Shown in pieces: positions 14,907 through 23,805 of a stretch of DNA of 63,326 nt. The notes below the pieces were generated by a model. It searched no databases. It saw only the letters and a program-made list of their open reading frames with translations, and was not told where the DNA came from. Source of the DNA: Bacteroidota bacterium. Its GTDB lineage: Bacteria; Bacteroidota; Bacteroidia; Cytophagales; Cyclobacteriaceae. The position numbers and the translations under genes are program-made. Every line of letters begins with the position of its first letter. Within the stretch, counting starts at the first letter, position 1. The stretch covers positions 1-63,326 of the forward strand of contig QGUY01000001.1 in the NCBI GenBank assembly GCA_003242315.1. The letters run 5' to 3'.

Positions 14907-15698
14907 ATGAAGAGTAACAGACTCACTACTTTGTTTGCATCCGGCAGGAAAAATCTTCTGTCGGTTTTCTACACGGCAGGTTATCCTGGGCTAACCGACA
15001 CGGTACGAATTGGCAAAGCGCTGGAGGCGGCCGGGGCAGACTTTGTGGAAATTGGGATTCCCTTCTCCGATCCGGTTGCTGATGGACCAACCATTCAAGC
15101 CAGCAATAAGGTCGCCCTTGATAACGGCATGAACCTGCATCTTTTGGTGGAACAGGTTGCCGAGTTAAGGAAGATTTCTGAACTGCCGATTATCCTGATG
15201 GGGTATCTCAATCCGGTTGTTCAGTATGGCGTGGAGGCTTTTTGCGCCGACGCTGCGGCTGCCGGCGTCGACGGTCTGATACTGCCCGATATGCCGTTGG
15301 AGGAGTTTATGGCCGAGTATAAACCCATTTTCGACAAACACAACCTGCACAACACTTTCCTCATTTCGCCCACAACATCAGAAGAACGCATCCGGCGTAT
15401 TGACGCGGTAAGCACCGCGTTCATATATGCGGTTGCCGCGTCGAGCACAACTGGCGCAAAGGAACGATTTACCGATGAACAGATTGCCTACTTCGAAAGA
15501 CTGAAATCGATGCATCTGAAGAATCCTTTTATGATCGGTTTTGGTATCGCAAATAACAATTCTTTCCGACAAGCATGCGCGTACAGCGCGGGTGCCGTCG
15601 TTGGCAGTGCCTTTATCAACGTGCTTCGCGAGAGTAAGGATCTCGAAGAGGACATCTCCGCATTTGTGCATTCATTAAAGGATGGAAAAGCGCTTTAA
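14907..15698 (+). CDS. trpA: Tryptophan synthase alpha chain
   Basis: This 263-aa TIM-barrel subunit cleaves indole-3-glycerol phosphate to indole, which is channelled to TrpB. The motifs FVEIGIPFSDPVADGPTIQ (catalytic Glu and Asp region, about 48-66), LPIILMGYLNPV, GVDGLILPDMPLEE and the C-terminal GFGIAN and GAVVGSAFI are complete. It is followed by aroF after only 5 bases. Confidence 0.95.
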   Translation: MKSNRLTTLFASGRKNLLSVFYTAGYPGLTDTVRIGKALEAAGADFVEIGIPFSDPVADGPTIQASNKVALDNGMNLHLLVEQVAELRKISELPIILMGYLNPVVQYGVEAFCADAAAAGVDGLILPDMPLEEFMAEYKPIFDKHNLHNTFLISPTTSEERIRRIDAVSTAFIYAVAASSTTGAKERFTDEQIAYFERLKSMHLKNPFMIGFGIANNNSFRQACAYSAGAVVGSAFINVLRESKDLEEDISAFVHSLKDGKAL

Positions 15699-15703
15699 TT
15701 GAT

Positions 15704-16714
15704 ATGATCGTTCAGCTTAGAAAAAATATATCGGAAGAGCAGGTGGCCGCAATAGCAGGTCAGATGACGGCATCGGGATACAAAACCACTCGTGTGGTGA
15801 CCGGAAACGGCTCATATCTTGTCGGCATTGGCAGCAAGGAATTCGACATACGCAAGCTGGGTCACATGGAAGGTGTGGCCGACATATACCGGGTATCGGA
15901 CGCTTACAAGCTCGTATCCCGCAAGTGGAAGGTTGAGCGTACCTCTATTGATCTCGGTGATGGTGTGGTCATTGGCGACGGCGACCTGGCACTGATGGCT
16001 GGTCCGTGCTCGATCGAAAGTGAAGAACAGGTAGCAGCAACGATCGCTCACCTGCGCGAAAACAATGTGAGAATAATGCGTGGTGGCGTTTTCAAGCCAA
16101 GAAGTTCTCCGTATGCGTTCCGTGGATTGGGCACTGAGGGACTCAAGATGTGGCATCGGCGGGCAAAGGCAGCCGGCATTAAGATCATTTCTGAAGTCAT
16201 GCAGGTATCGCAGATTGACGAAATGGTGGATTATGTTGATATCTTCCAGGTCGGCGCCCGGAATACCCAGAATTTCAACTTGCTGGATGCTTTGGGCAAG
16301 GCAGGAAAGCCTGTCATGATCAAGCGGGGTATTTCCGGTACGATTGAGGAGCTCCTGTATTCGGCTGAGTACGTCTTTTCTGCTGGCAACGAACAGCTAA
16401 TTCTTTGTGAGCGCGGGATTCGTACGTACGAACGTGCAAGCAGGAATACGCTTGACATCAATGCCATTCCGATTTTGAGAGAAAAGTCGCACCTTCCGGT
16501 TGTTGCGGACCCCTCTCATGGCATCGGAATTCGGGAGCACGTAGAGCCCGTGGCGCTTGCCGCCGTGATCGCCGGTGCGGATGGCATCATATATGAAACG
16601 CACCAGTCGCCCGAGGAGGCCGCCTCCGACGGACAACAGACGTTGAATTTCCGTGAGTCAGCTCGACTCATCGAGAAGGCACGAAAGGTCGCCGCGTTAC
16701 GACAACAACTGTAG
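15704..16714 (+). CDS. aroF: 3-deoxy-7-phosphoheptulonate synthase with N-terminal ferredoxin-like domain
   Basis: This DAHP synthase of the AroA-beta type (336 aa) is the first step of the shikimate pathway that feeds chorismate to TrpE. A regulatory ferredoxin-like domain occupies about residues 1-70. The catalytic barrel follows, with MAGPCSIESEEQ, MRGGVFKPRSSPYAFRG, VGARNTQNF, KRGISGTIEE, CERGIRTYE, ADPSHGIG and AADGQQ-type ending (ASDGQQTLN). It lies 5 bases after trpA, so tryptophan attenuation would also control entry into the aromatic pathway here. No chorismate mutase domain is attached. Confidence 0.92.
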   Translation: MIVQLRKNISEEQVAAIAGQMTASGYKTTRVVTGNGSYLVGIGSKEFDIRKLGHMEGVADIYRVSDAYKLVSRKWKVERTSIDLGDGVVIGDGDLALMAGPCSIESEEQVAATIAHLRENNVRIMRGGVFKPRSSPYAFRGLGTEGLKMWHRRAKAAGIKIISEVMQVSQIDEMVDYVDIFQVGARNTQNFNLLDALGKAGKPVMIKRGISGTIEELLYSAEYVFSAGNEQLILCERGIRTYERASRNTLDINAIPILREKSHLPVVADPSHGIGIREHVEPVALAAVIAGADGIIYETHQSPEEAASDGQQTLNFRESARLIEKARKVAALRQQL

Positions 16715-16738
16715 GAAAGGTATTGGTGTTCTTTGAGG

Positions 16739-16758
16739 GAACCACACAGGGCACATAG
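16739..16758. repeat. Intergenic inverted-repeat family, single arm
   Basis: GAACCACACAGGGCACATAG is the reverse complement of the arm found at 21983-22002 and 45898-45920 with one mismatch over the shared bases. It lies between aroF and the ArsC-like gene. No partner arm is visible nearby. Confidence 0.5.
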
Positions 16759-16811
16759 AGGTAGAAGCAACTACACGCTATCAAGCTACTGCGTTGTGGG
16801 CAGATAGGGCA

Positions 16812-16851
16812 ACTTCAACACATGCGCACTTCAGCACTTCAACACATTATC
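16812..16851. repeat. 8-bp tandem repeat, copy 2, just before a start codon
   Basis: Five consecutive 8-bp units read ACTTCAAC, ACATGCGC, ACTTCAGC, ACTTCAAC, ACATTATC, ending 2 bases before the ATG at 16854. The same unit type occurs at 109-132 (reverse) and 32532-32573. Confidence 0.6.
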
Positions 16852-16853
16852 CT

Positions 16854-17201
16854 ATGACGGTATTTGGTATAAAAAACTGCAACACAGTCAAGCGCGCATT
16901 GGAATGGCTGGGCGCGCATAAAGTGTCGTACGATTTTCACGACTACAAGACGAAGGGCATTACGGCATCAAAACTCAAGGAGTGGAGCCGGCAAGTAGGA
17001 TGGGAGACGCTCGTAAACAGAAAGGGCACAACCTGGCGCCAGCTTGACGACAGGCAAAAAGCGCAAATCACAAACCAGGGCGCCGCCATCAAACTGATGA
17101 CAGAGAAACCATCGGTCATCAAACGACCCCTGATTGAAAAGGACGGAAAAGTAATAGCGCTCGGCTTCGATGAATCCGAGTACGCAAAGATTTTCAGCTA
17201 G
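16854..17201 (+). CDS. ArsC/Spx-family protein (YffB-like)
   Basis: This small thioredoxin-fold protein (115 aa) is of the ArsC/Spx/YffB family. The N-terminal FGIKNCNTVKRALEWL has a single cysteine at the family position. HDYKTKGIT follows, then the WxTLVNRKGTTWRQL segment and the C-terminal PSVIKRPLIEKDGKVIALGF, all diagnostic. Arsenate reductases of the family have CxxxxxR; here the pattern is the YffB-like CNTV, so glutathione- or thiol-dependent reductase activity is possible but arsenate reduction is doubtful. The longer frame from 16794 runs through the 8-bp repeat and is rejected. A shared terminator follows. Confidence 0.83.
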   Translation: MTVFGIKNCNTVKRALEWLGAHKVSYDFHDYKTKGITASKLKEWSRQVGWETLVNRKGTTWRQLDDRQKAQITNQGAAIKLMTEKPSVIKRPLIEKDGKVIALGFDESEYAKIFS

Positions 17202-17226
17202 GCACTAACACAGCAATACAAAGAAG

Positions 17227-17248
17227 GAGCCCCTCGGGGCTCCTTTTG
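17227..17248. terminator. Bidirectional terminator between the ArsC-like gene and hsp20
   Basis: GGAGCCCC (17227-17234) and GGGGCTCC (17237-17244) form a perfect 8-bp stem with a 2-base apparent loop, so the terminal pairs probably open, followed by TTTT. It lies between convergent genes and has A-rich sequence on its left, so it can act for both. Confidence 0.8.
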
Positions 17249-17252
17249 TGCA

Positions 17253-17684
17253 TTAGGAAATCTCGATGGCTTTCTTGGGTTGCTTGGCTGGTGCTTTCTT
17301 TTTCACCGACAGTCTCAGGATACCGTTTTGGTAATTTCCCTTAATGTCTTCGTCGCTGACTGTTTCGGGCAGCGCGAACGAACGGGAGAAACTCGAGTAG
17401 TTGAATTCCTTCCGGGTGTAGTTGTTTTCCTTTTCTTCCTTGCGACTTTCCTTTTCAGCAGAAATGGTCAGTACGCCGCGGTCTACGGTAACCTTAAAGT
17501 CTTTCTTTTCCAGACCAGGTGCGGCCAGTTCGATCTCGAATGAATCGTCCTTTTCAACAATGTTTACGGCCGGCACGGTCCGTTGCATGAGATCAGAATC
17601 AAAGAACCGATCGCCATCGAAAAAGTCAGACAGCCACGAATCCCTCAAAAGCGAGGGCCAGTCGGAACGCTTGATGAGTGACAT
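17253..17684 (-). CDS. Small heat-shock protein, Hsp20/alpha-crystallin family
   Basis: This 143-aa ATP-independent chaperone binds unfolding proteins in the cytoplasm. The alpha-crystallin domain runs from about PAVNIVEKDD to GILRLSVKK, including AAPGLEKKDFKVTV, GVLTISAEKE and FSRSFALPETV, and the C-terminal IxI-type anchor appears as AIEIS. The start is the ATG at 17684 (MSLIKRSDWPSLL), preceded by a textbook AGGAGG six bases upstream, unusual in this window where such sites are rare; the longer frame from 17762 is rejected. No CIRCE or other heat-shock operator is recognised. Confidence 0.93.
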   Translation of the reverse strand: MSLIKRSDWPSLLRDSWLSDFFDGDRFFDSDLMQRTVPAVNIVEKDDSFEIELAAPGLEKKDFKVTVDRGVLTISAEKESRKEEKENNYTRKEFNYSSFSRSFALPETVSDEDIKGNYQNGILRLSVKKKAPAKQPKKAIEIS

Positions 17685-17801
17685 AAGTACCTCCTTTTTT
17701 GTTTGTTGTTTAACATATCCAAATATCCCCATCCAAAGAGGCAATGCCAATGATATAAGCAATCCGGCCCGGGTGACATTTATCAGGAAAGCTTCCTGGG
17801 T

Positions 17802-18737
17802 TCAGGAACTTTCCGAAGGGCCGCGTAGCCAATCAATATTTTTACGCAATAACCGTTGCGTTTGTTCCTCTGGGGAGCCGGCAGGAGGTGTATAGTTGTA
17901 GAACCATTGCGCCATCGGCGGCAGGCTCATCAATATTGATTCAGTTCTTCCATCGGTGTCAAGCCCGAACCGGGTGCCGCGGTCCCATACGAGATTGAAT
18001 TCGACGTACCTTCCCCTGCGGATCGCCTGCCACTGTTTGTGGTTTTCCGAAAAGGGAAGCGTGGAATTCTTTTTCATAAAATGAACATATATCGGCGCAA
18101 AGGCTTTCCCGACGTCGCGTACGAAAGCAAACCGGGAAGCCCGATCGAAGCCCGCGGTGTCATTAAGGTGATCGAAAAAGATTCCGCCCACTCCGCGTGT
18201 TTCGTTGCGGTGTTTCAGGAAGAAATAGTCGTCTGCCCATTTTTTGAACTCAGGGTAATAGGAGGGATGGTGTTGGTCGCAAACTTCTTTGAGCCTCTGG
18301 TGAAACCAGGCAGCGTCAGCAATATCAATGTAATGCGGCGTAAGGTCGATGCCGCCACCAAACCACCAGGTACCTCCTGAAATTTCAAAGTACCGCGTGT
18401 TCATGTGAATAATCGGCACCATGGGGTTTCGGGGATGGAGCACGATGGAGACACCGGTGGCGAAGAATTCCGCATTGGCGGGCAATTCCACGCTTAGCGA
18501 TTTCACCAGGTTTTGTGGGGCGAGGCCCCAGACAGCAGAAAAATTCACACCGCCCTTTTCGATGATCGCTCCGTTTGTCATTACAGCCGAAACGCCGCCA
18601 CCGCCTCCGGGCCGGCTCCACGCGTCACGCACAAACTTCCCACCGCCGTCTGCCGCCTCCAGTTGTCGTGTAATATCGTCCTGGAGTTCCTGAAACCACC
18701 GGCTGATTTCGTCTCGTGTTATGTTGTCCTGAGCCAT
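17802..18737 (-). CDS. hemF: Oxygen-dependent coproporphyrinogen III oxidase
   Basis: This aerobic heme-synthesis enzyme (311 aa from ATG 18737) oxidatively decarboxylates coproporphyrinogen III to protoporphyrinogen IX using O2. Family motifs are clear: GGGGVSAVMTNGAIIEKGGVN-type start, the HMNTRYFE segment, WWFGGGIDLTPHY, KKWADDYFFLKHRNETRGVGGIFFDHL and the C-terminal RGRYVEFNLVWDRGTRFGLDTDGRTESILMSLPP region. A start six codons earlier (18755) would overlap the upstream gene; MAQDNITRD lies directly against the upstream stop. It indicates aerobic growth. Confidence 0.94.
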   Translation of the reverse strand: MAQDNITRDEISRWFQELQDDITRQLEAADGGGKFVRDAWSRPGGGGGVSAVMTNGAIIEKGGVNFSAVWGLAPQNLVKSLSVELPANAEFFATGVSIVLHPRNPMVPIIHMNTRYFEISGGTWWFGGGIDLTPHYIDIADAAWFHQRLKEVCDQHHPSYYPEFKKWADDYFFLKHRNETRGVGGIFFDHLNDTAGFDRASRFAFVRDVGKAFAPIYVHFMKKNSTLPFSENHKQWQAIRRGRYVEFNLVWDRGTRFGLDTDGRTESILMSLPPMAQWFYNYTPPAGSPEEQTQRLLRKNIDWLRGPSESS

Positions 18738-18738
18738 A

Positions 18739-21198
18739 TCAGAAGGGGAATCCAATCCCTACATTATAAATTACAGGTTCCTTGTCTATGCCGAAAGGTC
18801 GGAAGAATTTGGCCCGGCGCAGCACAAACCGATCTCCTTCGTCGCGGGCCGGGTCATATACCTTGATCCCAATGTCAAAGCGAAGAATAAGAAATGTAAA
18901 GTCAAACCGAAATCCGAATCCCGTTCCGATGCCGAATTCTTTGTAGAACTGGTCCCATTTGAACTCAGAATTTCCATTGGGGACAGTTTCTTCATTCACA
19001 CGTTTTACCCACGGTTGGAAGGTCCAGACGTTGCCGGCGTCCAGGAATACTGCGCCGTTGACGAAACCGAAAAGCTTTTGACGAAACTCGATGCTCGCTT
19101 CGATGAGAATATCCGCAGGTTTTTCCAGGCTGTAATCAAACAATCCGTTGGCCTTCGGGTCTGCACTGAGATTCGGCTTGAACGATCCGGGGCCCAGCCT
19201 TCTGGGGCGCCATGCTCGCACGCTGCTGCTTCCTCCAGCAAAGAAGAACTTTTCGTACGGCACTGTATTGTTTTCACCATAAGCGTACGCTATACCCGTG
19301 TTGATCCGGTATGCCAGTACGGTGTTCCGGTCGATTACTTTGTTCCGTCGGAAGTCGAAGCCAAACCGAAGGTATTTGTAGTATTGAAGGTCGCGTTCAG
19401 TAATGAACGTTGGATCGATAAAGTTCCAGATCGTACCACCGCTTTCCATCTGCGCGCGGATGAAGACCGAGTTGCGATCTCCCTGTCCGTAGTTGTTGTG
19501 ATTCCAGGTGATGCCGAAAATAATACTGGTCACAAACGACGGATAGAATGAGTTCACGAGCCGAAAGTTTCCAACACTGTCCTGTTGTGACAAAAAATCG
19601 CGGAAGGCCTGTGAAGTGTTTACCGTATCGATGACGTTGATGTTGGCGAACGTGAGGGAGTACTGGGTCGTTCGCGCATTCTCCATCGTATAGGTTCCGC
19701 TGAACGTGGCGAACGTGCGGCGGTACTCGGGTCTGTCGGTATATGAGTAACCGACGAGCAGCTTGGTGGTTGGGTTGTATCGTCCCAACCGGAATTGGGT
19801 TCGGTCGCTGAGCGGGAATATGATTTGCGGAAAGGTCATCGTAAGGTTGACACCCGCCTCCGTGCTCTTGTAAATGTTCTGATCGCTGGTGGCGGATGCA
19901 ACGCCTTCAAATCCAAATCTTCCGGATACATCCAGGGTCTCGAAGCCGCCAAAGACATTTCGTTTTCGCAAACTCGTGTTAAAGAATGGACCCGGAAATC
20001 CCTGGGTCACGTTAACGCCAGCTTCGTTGGACCACTGATATCGATCCAATGCACTGGTATACAGGTTGGCGATGAACTGACCTCCTGTCGTATCGTAGTT
20101 GATGTTTACAAACTTAAATGCGTCCAGGTTTGCGAGCTGGCGCTGTGTGGTGAAGGCATCGGTGCGGCTATAGAGTTCACCCTTCCTGATGAAAACACGT
20201 TGACTTAACAACTTCAGATTATAGCGATCCATGTAAAACCTGTAGTTGATGTCGCGTACCCGACGCGTCTGACGAACCTGATTGGGCGTAGGAGGGGAGG
20301 CGGTGGCATCGGTGACAAAATTGACATCAGTTACTACGAACTTCTTGTGTTGCTTGCGCTGGACGGGATCGCGGACGATGATTTTCACGGCAACCCTTCG
20401 CTCATTGCGATATGATGTATCGACGTCGAATTCAATGTATTGGCGACTGAACTCAAAATAGCCTTCATCTTTCAGCAATAAGTCGATCCGTTCACGTTCA
20501 TTGGCGAATACCTCCTGATCGTACCGATCGCCTCGTTTTATCAGACTTCGCTGCGGCTCCTTCAGCAGGATGTTCAGCACAGCGGTGTCGTTTACATCGT
20601 AGAATACGGTATCAATAAAGTAGGCGCGTCCTGGCGTGAGAATGTAGGTAACGATTGCGCGACTTCCGACGGTATCAATTTCCGTTGTTACCTTGTTTCT
20701 GAAGTATCCCTTCGAGGCGAGATAACTGCTGAAGCGTTCGCGGGTTTGCCTCACATTGGATGTATCGAGAATTGAGAGCGGCTCACCCCATTGCATCACG
20801 GTATTACCGTTCTGGATCTTGTCTTCGATGCGGGATAGCTTACGTTGTTTTCTGAATTCCAGGTTATTGATCTTCCTGGTGTTTTCTTCGGGTACAGCTG
20901 CGATGCGCCGGTTGAAATCAGCTTCAACCCTTGCCTTCTTATCAACAAAAGCCTGCGGGTCGTAATGCTTTTTTCCGGTATAGTAGAACCAGAAGTAGGG
21001 TATGATTCCAAAGAGTTTCCGGTTGGACCGCTGAACATATAGCTCCTTGAGGGTTTCGCGATTAATCCCCCGGGGTGCTTCGATCTTTTGCTTAAGCAGT
21101 TTTTCGTTGGGCTGAAGGTATTTCGTTCCGCTGCAGCCGCCAAGTATCAAGGGAGCAAGTAACAATAAGACGAAATATTTATTTTTCTTTGCCCTCAA
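18739..21198 (-). CDS. TamA/BamA-like outer-membrane lipoprotein (TamL type)
   Basis: This large surface-antigen (Omp85) family protein is about 819 aa. A lipoprotein signal LLLLAPLILGGC is followed by POTRA-like repeats (about 25-420, including YFRNKVTTEIDT, YFEFSRQYIEFDVD) and a C-terminal 16-strand barrel with the family ending GFRFDFTFLILRFDIGIKV and VYNVGIGFPF. Bacteroidota carry a lipidated TamA variant, TamL, that pairs with TamB to assemble or transport envelope components; no tamB is adjacent. The frame extends to 21276, but the signal peptide best begins at a TTG at 21198, which leaves a 9-base gap to the divergent methyltransferase gene. hemF follows immediately. Confidence 0.8.
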   Translation of the reverse strand: MRAKKNKYFVLLLLAPLILGGCSGTKYLQPNEKLLKQKIEAPRGINRETLKELYVQRSNRKLFGIIPYFWFYYTGKKHYDPQAFVDKKARVEADFNRRIAAVPEENTRKINNLEFRKQRKLSRIEDKIQNGNTVMQWGEPLSILDTSNVRQTRERFSSYLASKGYFRNKVTTEIDTVGSRAIVTYILTPGRAYFIDTVFYDVNDTAVLNILLKEPQRSLIKRGDRYDQEVFANERERIDLLLKDEGYFEFSRQYIEFDVDTSYRNERRVAVKIIVRDPVQRKQHKKFVVTDVNFVTDATASPPTPNQVRQTRRVRDINYRFYMDRYNLKLLSQRVFIRKGELYSRTDAFTTQRQLANLDAFKFVNINYDTTGGQFIANLYTSALDRYQWSNEAGVNVTQGFPGPFFNTSLRKRNVFGGFETLDVSGRFGFEGVASATSDQNIYKSTEAGVNLTMTFPQIIFPLSDRTQFRLGRYNPTTKLLVGYSYTDRPEYRRTFATFSGTYTMENARTTQYSLTFANINVIDTVNTSQAFRDFLSQQDSVGNFRLVNSFYPSFVTSIIFGITWNHNNYGQGDRNSVFIRAQMESGGTIWNFIDPTFITERDLQYYKYLRFGFDFRRNKVIDRNTVLAYRINTGIAYAYGENNTVPYEKFFFAGGSSSVRAWRPRRLGPGSFKPNLSADPKANGLFDYSLEKPADILIEASIEFRQKLFGFVNGAVFLDAGNVWTFQPWVKRVNEETVPNGNSEFKWDQFYKEFGIGTGFGFRFDFTFLILRFDIGIKVYDPARDEGDRFVLRRAKFFRPFGIDKEPVIYNVGIGFPF

Positions 21199-21207
21199 GC
21201 CCGGACG

Positions 21208-21954
21208 ATGATCAGTAAAGCCAAAAGTAAGTTCATCAAATCCCTCAAAATAAAGAAATACCGCAAACAGGAACAATGTTTTGTGGTGGAAGGAAGGAAA
21301 AGCGTAGCTGAGCTTTTGGCGAGCGACTACGATGTAGTTATGGTTCTGGGAACGCCTGCCTTTTTATCCACCATTCGTCCACTGCCAGGTGTTGAGGTCA
21401 TCGAAGCAAGCGAATCGGATCTGGTATCGTTGGGAACGTTTGAATCTAACGATGGTGCCCTGGCCGTCGCGCGCATGAAACCCGAGCGATTGCTGCTCCC
21501 TTCAAAAGGGGAGTGGATGCTTGCCCTGGACGACATACGCGATCCGGGTAACCTGGGAACCATAATCAGAATAGCCGACTGGTACGGTATCAAAAAGATT
21601 GTTGCATCACTGGAAACGGCCGATCGGTACAATCCAAAGGTAATCAGCGCTTCCATGGGTTCGTTTCTAAGAGTCGACCTTTGCTACACCGACCTTCCCG
21701 CCTACATAGATCAAATTCAGGTGCCTGTTGTCGGAGCCTTCCTGGATGGCGATGATGTTCATACTGCTCCCTTTGGCTATGACGGAATACTGGTAATCGG
21801 CAATGAGTCACACGGCATATCGGAGGCGGTATCGGCCCGTGTATCCAAGCGCGTTACGATTCCCGGATACGGCGGCGCTGAGTCGCTAAATGCTGCCGCC
21901 GCTACAGCCGTTATCCTGGATAATTTGAGGCGCACCCTTACGGGTAGTGAGTAA
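21208..21954 (+). CDS. TrmH/SpoU-family RNA 2'-O-methyltransferase
   Basis: This 248-aa SPOUT-fold enzyme uses SAM to methylate ribose 2'-OH in rRNA or tRNA. The N-terminal substrate-binding domain has KYRKQEQCFVVEGRKSV. The three SPOUT motifs follow: LDDIRDPGNLGTIIRIADW (motif 1), VIGNESHGIS (motif 2) and GGAESLNAAAATAVIL (motif 3, forming the knot). The order and length match the TrmH group; the particular nucleotide cannot be assigned. It is divergent from the TamA-like gene and convergent with the queuosine-precursor transporter, with an inverted repeat at its 3' end. Confidence 0.9.
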   Translation: MISKAKSKFIKSLKIKKYRKQEQCFVVEGRKSVAELLASDYDVVMVLGTPAFLSTIRPLPGVEVIEASESDLVSLGTFESNDGALAVARMKPERLLLPSKGEWMLALDDIRDPGNLGTIIRIADWYGIKKIVASLETADRYNPKVISASMGSFLRVDLCYTDLPAYIDQIQVPVVGAFLDGDDVHTAPFGYDGILVIGNESHGISEAVSARVSKRVTIPGYGGAESLNAAAATAVILDNLRRTLTGSE

Positions 21955-21982
21955 CCACCCCTAGTTGATCTATGTGCTCCTG

Positions 21983-22039
21983 TGTGCCCTATGTGGTTCA
22001 AATGTTATTCAGTTGTCCCTTTGAACGACATAGGGCACA
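21983..22039. repeat. Intergenic inverted-repeat element between convergent genes
   Basis: The left arm TGTGCCCTATGTGGTTCAAA (21983-22002) and right arm TTTGAACGACATAGGGCACA (22020-22039) pair over 19 of 20 positions around a 17-base loop. Related arms occur at 16739, 37564 and 45898-45956. It sits between convergent gene ends and could act as a transcription barrier; it may equally be a REP/MITE-like repeat. Confidence 0.75.
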
Positions 22040-22063
22040 TAGAACGACATTGGTCACATAGGG

Positions 22064-22849
22064 TTAAAAAAACGATTGACTCTTTTCAGATGCTTCGCCT
22101 GTTATTCGTGCAGCTTCTTCATGACCCAGGTACCGGTCAATCCAATAGTGACCAAGATAGATGATCGGGGTTAACAGTAAGGCTACGCAGAATTTATATA
22201 TGTAATTCGTCAACGCGATGGCTATGATCTGCGCGTTGGTGAAGGTTCCATAGAAGGCAATAAAAAGCACCACAAAACTGTCGACGAGCTGCGATACAAG
22301 CGTTGAGCCTGTGGCTCGCAACCATAACATACGCGCCCCGGTCGCGCGGCGCAGGCGCTGGAAGACAAAGACATCGACAAGCTGACCCAAAAGAAACGCG
22401 GCAAGCGAACCCACAATGATGCGCAAACCCTGCCCGAATATTTTGTTGTATGCGTACTGAATGTTGAACGGATTTCCTGCGTCATCCGTGCTGTTGGTTT
22501 CAAGCCAGAAATCGGCCGGGGCAAGCTCCATGGTCAGGTATATGGCAAGAAATGCATAGCCGATCAGAATTGCCGTGAAGTAGCTGATGTAACGTACGCC
22601 TGGCTTGCCGAAATATTCGTTGATGAGGTCCGTGGTAATGAAAACAACGGGCCACAGCAATGCACCCGCGGTGAGGTTAAAGCTCATTTCAAAGCCCAGG
22701 ATGTTGAGCCGGGCCGGATTGAATCCCGCGGTTGCTTCAGCGGAGAAAATTTTTACGCCGACCATCTCGGCCAGTAGGGCATTTGTGATGAAAATGCCGG
22801 CGAGGACAATAAAAAGTCGTCCTTTCTTTTGTTCGGCGTCGGGGGTCAT
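22064..22849 (-). CDS. Queuosine precursor transporter (YhhQ/DUF165 family)
   Basis: This integral membrane protein (261 aa) has six or more hydrophobic segments and the YhhQ/QPTR signature: GIFITNALLAEMVGVKIF near the N-terminus, LLWPVVFITTDLINEYFG, and in the C-terminal half FLLGQLVDVFVFQRLRR and LVSQLVDSFVVLFIAFYG. The family imports preQ0/preQ1 for tRNA queuosine modification. The ATG at 22849 (MTPDAEQKKG) is chosen; the frame upstream overlaps the RNase Z gene and is low-complexity. It lies 11 bases after rnz, so the two tRNA-related genes are likely co-transcribed. Confidence 0.9.
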   Translation of the reverse strand: MTPDAEQKKGRLFIVLAGIFITNALLAEMVGVKIFSAEATAGFNPARLNILGFEMSFNLTAGALLWPVVFITTDLINEYFGKPGVRYISYFTAILIGYAFLAIYLTMELAPADFWLETNSTDDAGNPFNIQYAYNKIFGQGLRIIVGSLAAFLLGQLVDVFVFQRLRRATGARMLWLRATGSTLVSQLVDSFVVLFIAFYGTFTNAQIIAIALTNYIYKFCVALLLTPIIYLGHYWIDRYLGHEEAARITGEASEKSQSFF

Positions 22850-22860
22850 GGGTGTTGGGT

Positions 22861-23805
22861 TTATTCCGGGATCACATAAGTTTCCCCTTCGGTGGCCAGC
22901 TCTGTCTCCGGGAATACGTCGCGCGCTTCCTGGAGGAGCGGATCCAGATCCTTGTATCGGGCAGAGAAATGCCCCAGCAAGAGACGCCTGGCGCCAGCCG
23001 CCTTTGCAATTCCGGCAGCATCGCGTGCGGTGCAATGCAGCGTTTCACGGGCTTTCGACTCTTCGTCGACCATGAACGTGGCTTCATTGTACAGCAGGTC
23101 TACGTCTCTTATGTACGGTATGAAGGAGTCAGTGAATCCCGTGTCTGAACAATAGGCGTATGACCGGGAATGGCGGGGGGGCAGTGTGAGGTCCTGATTG
23201 CGATACAGCACTCGCCCTTCATCATCGACAACATCGAGTCCTGCCTTGAGATCGGTCAGCTGTTTGATGGCCAGGTTCGGTGGCAACACATTCTTATCGA
23301 TTCGCCGTGGTTTGGGCTTTTCTCTGAACACAAATCCCGAACAGGCGATGGCGTGAATCAGAGGAACTGTGTGCACGGTAAGAACGTCGTCCTCATAAAT
23401 CATTTCGCTGACGCCGGGCTTCAGTCGGTGAAAGTGAATATCGTAGGTTGGCATGAACCGGCTGTGCCTGAACTGGACCGTGAGATTGTCATCAAGTCCG
23501 TCATGACTGTAGATGTGTAAAGGGCCCGTTCGGTGTTGCAGCTGCATGGTGAATATCAATCCCATGAGCCCCAAATAGTGATCGCCATGGAGGTGGGTAA
23601 TGAAGATGTGGCTGATGCGGTGGAAGTTAACCTGATATCGCATCATCTGCATTTGCGCCGCCTCACCGCAATCGATCAGGAAATGGCGGTTCTGGATTTC
23701 AACGTATTGGGCGCTGGGATGGCGTCCGTAGGCGGGTACTGCCCCGCTGGATCCGAGAATAGTTACCTTGAAAGACAATGCAAGTACGTTCGGTTCAACG
23801 TGCAA
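22861..23805 (-). CDS. rnz: Ribonuclease Z (tRNA 3' endonuclease)
   Basis: This metallo-beta-lactamase fold nuclease (up to 314 aa) removes 3' trailers from tRNA precursors. FKVTILGSSGAVPAYGRHPSA begins the fold; the zinc site is THLHGDH (His-x-His-x-Asp-His, about residues 70-76), and the later ligands lie in LIHAIACSGFVFREK, YCSDTGF and LLLGHFSARY. The frame's ATG at 23805 adds about nine residues before the first strand; a TTG just upstream of SFKVTILG is an alternative start. Together with the queuosine transporter downstream it makes a small tRNA-processing unit. Confidence 0.93.
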   Translation of the reverse strand: MHVEPNVLALSFKVTILGSSGAVPAYGRHPSAQYVEIQNRHFLIDCGEAAQMQMMRYQVNFHRISHIFITHLHGDHYLGLMGLIFTMQLQHRTGPLHIYSHDGLDDNLTVQFRHSRFMPTYDIHFHRLKPGVSEMIYEDDVLTVHTVPLIHAIACSGFVFREKPKPRRIDKNVLPPNLAIKQLTDLKAGLDVVDDEGRVLYRNQDLTLPPRHSRSYAYCSDTGFTDSFIPYIRDVDLLYNEATFMVDEESKARETLHCTARDAAGIAKAAGARRLLLGHFSARYKDLDPLLQEARDVFPETELATEGETYVIPE

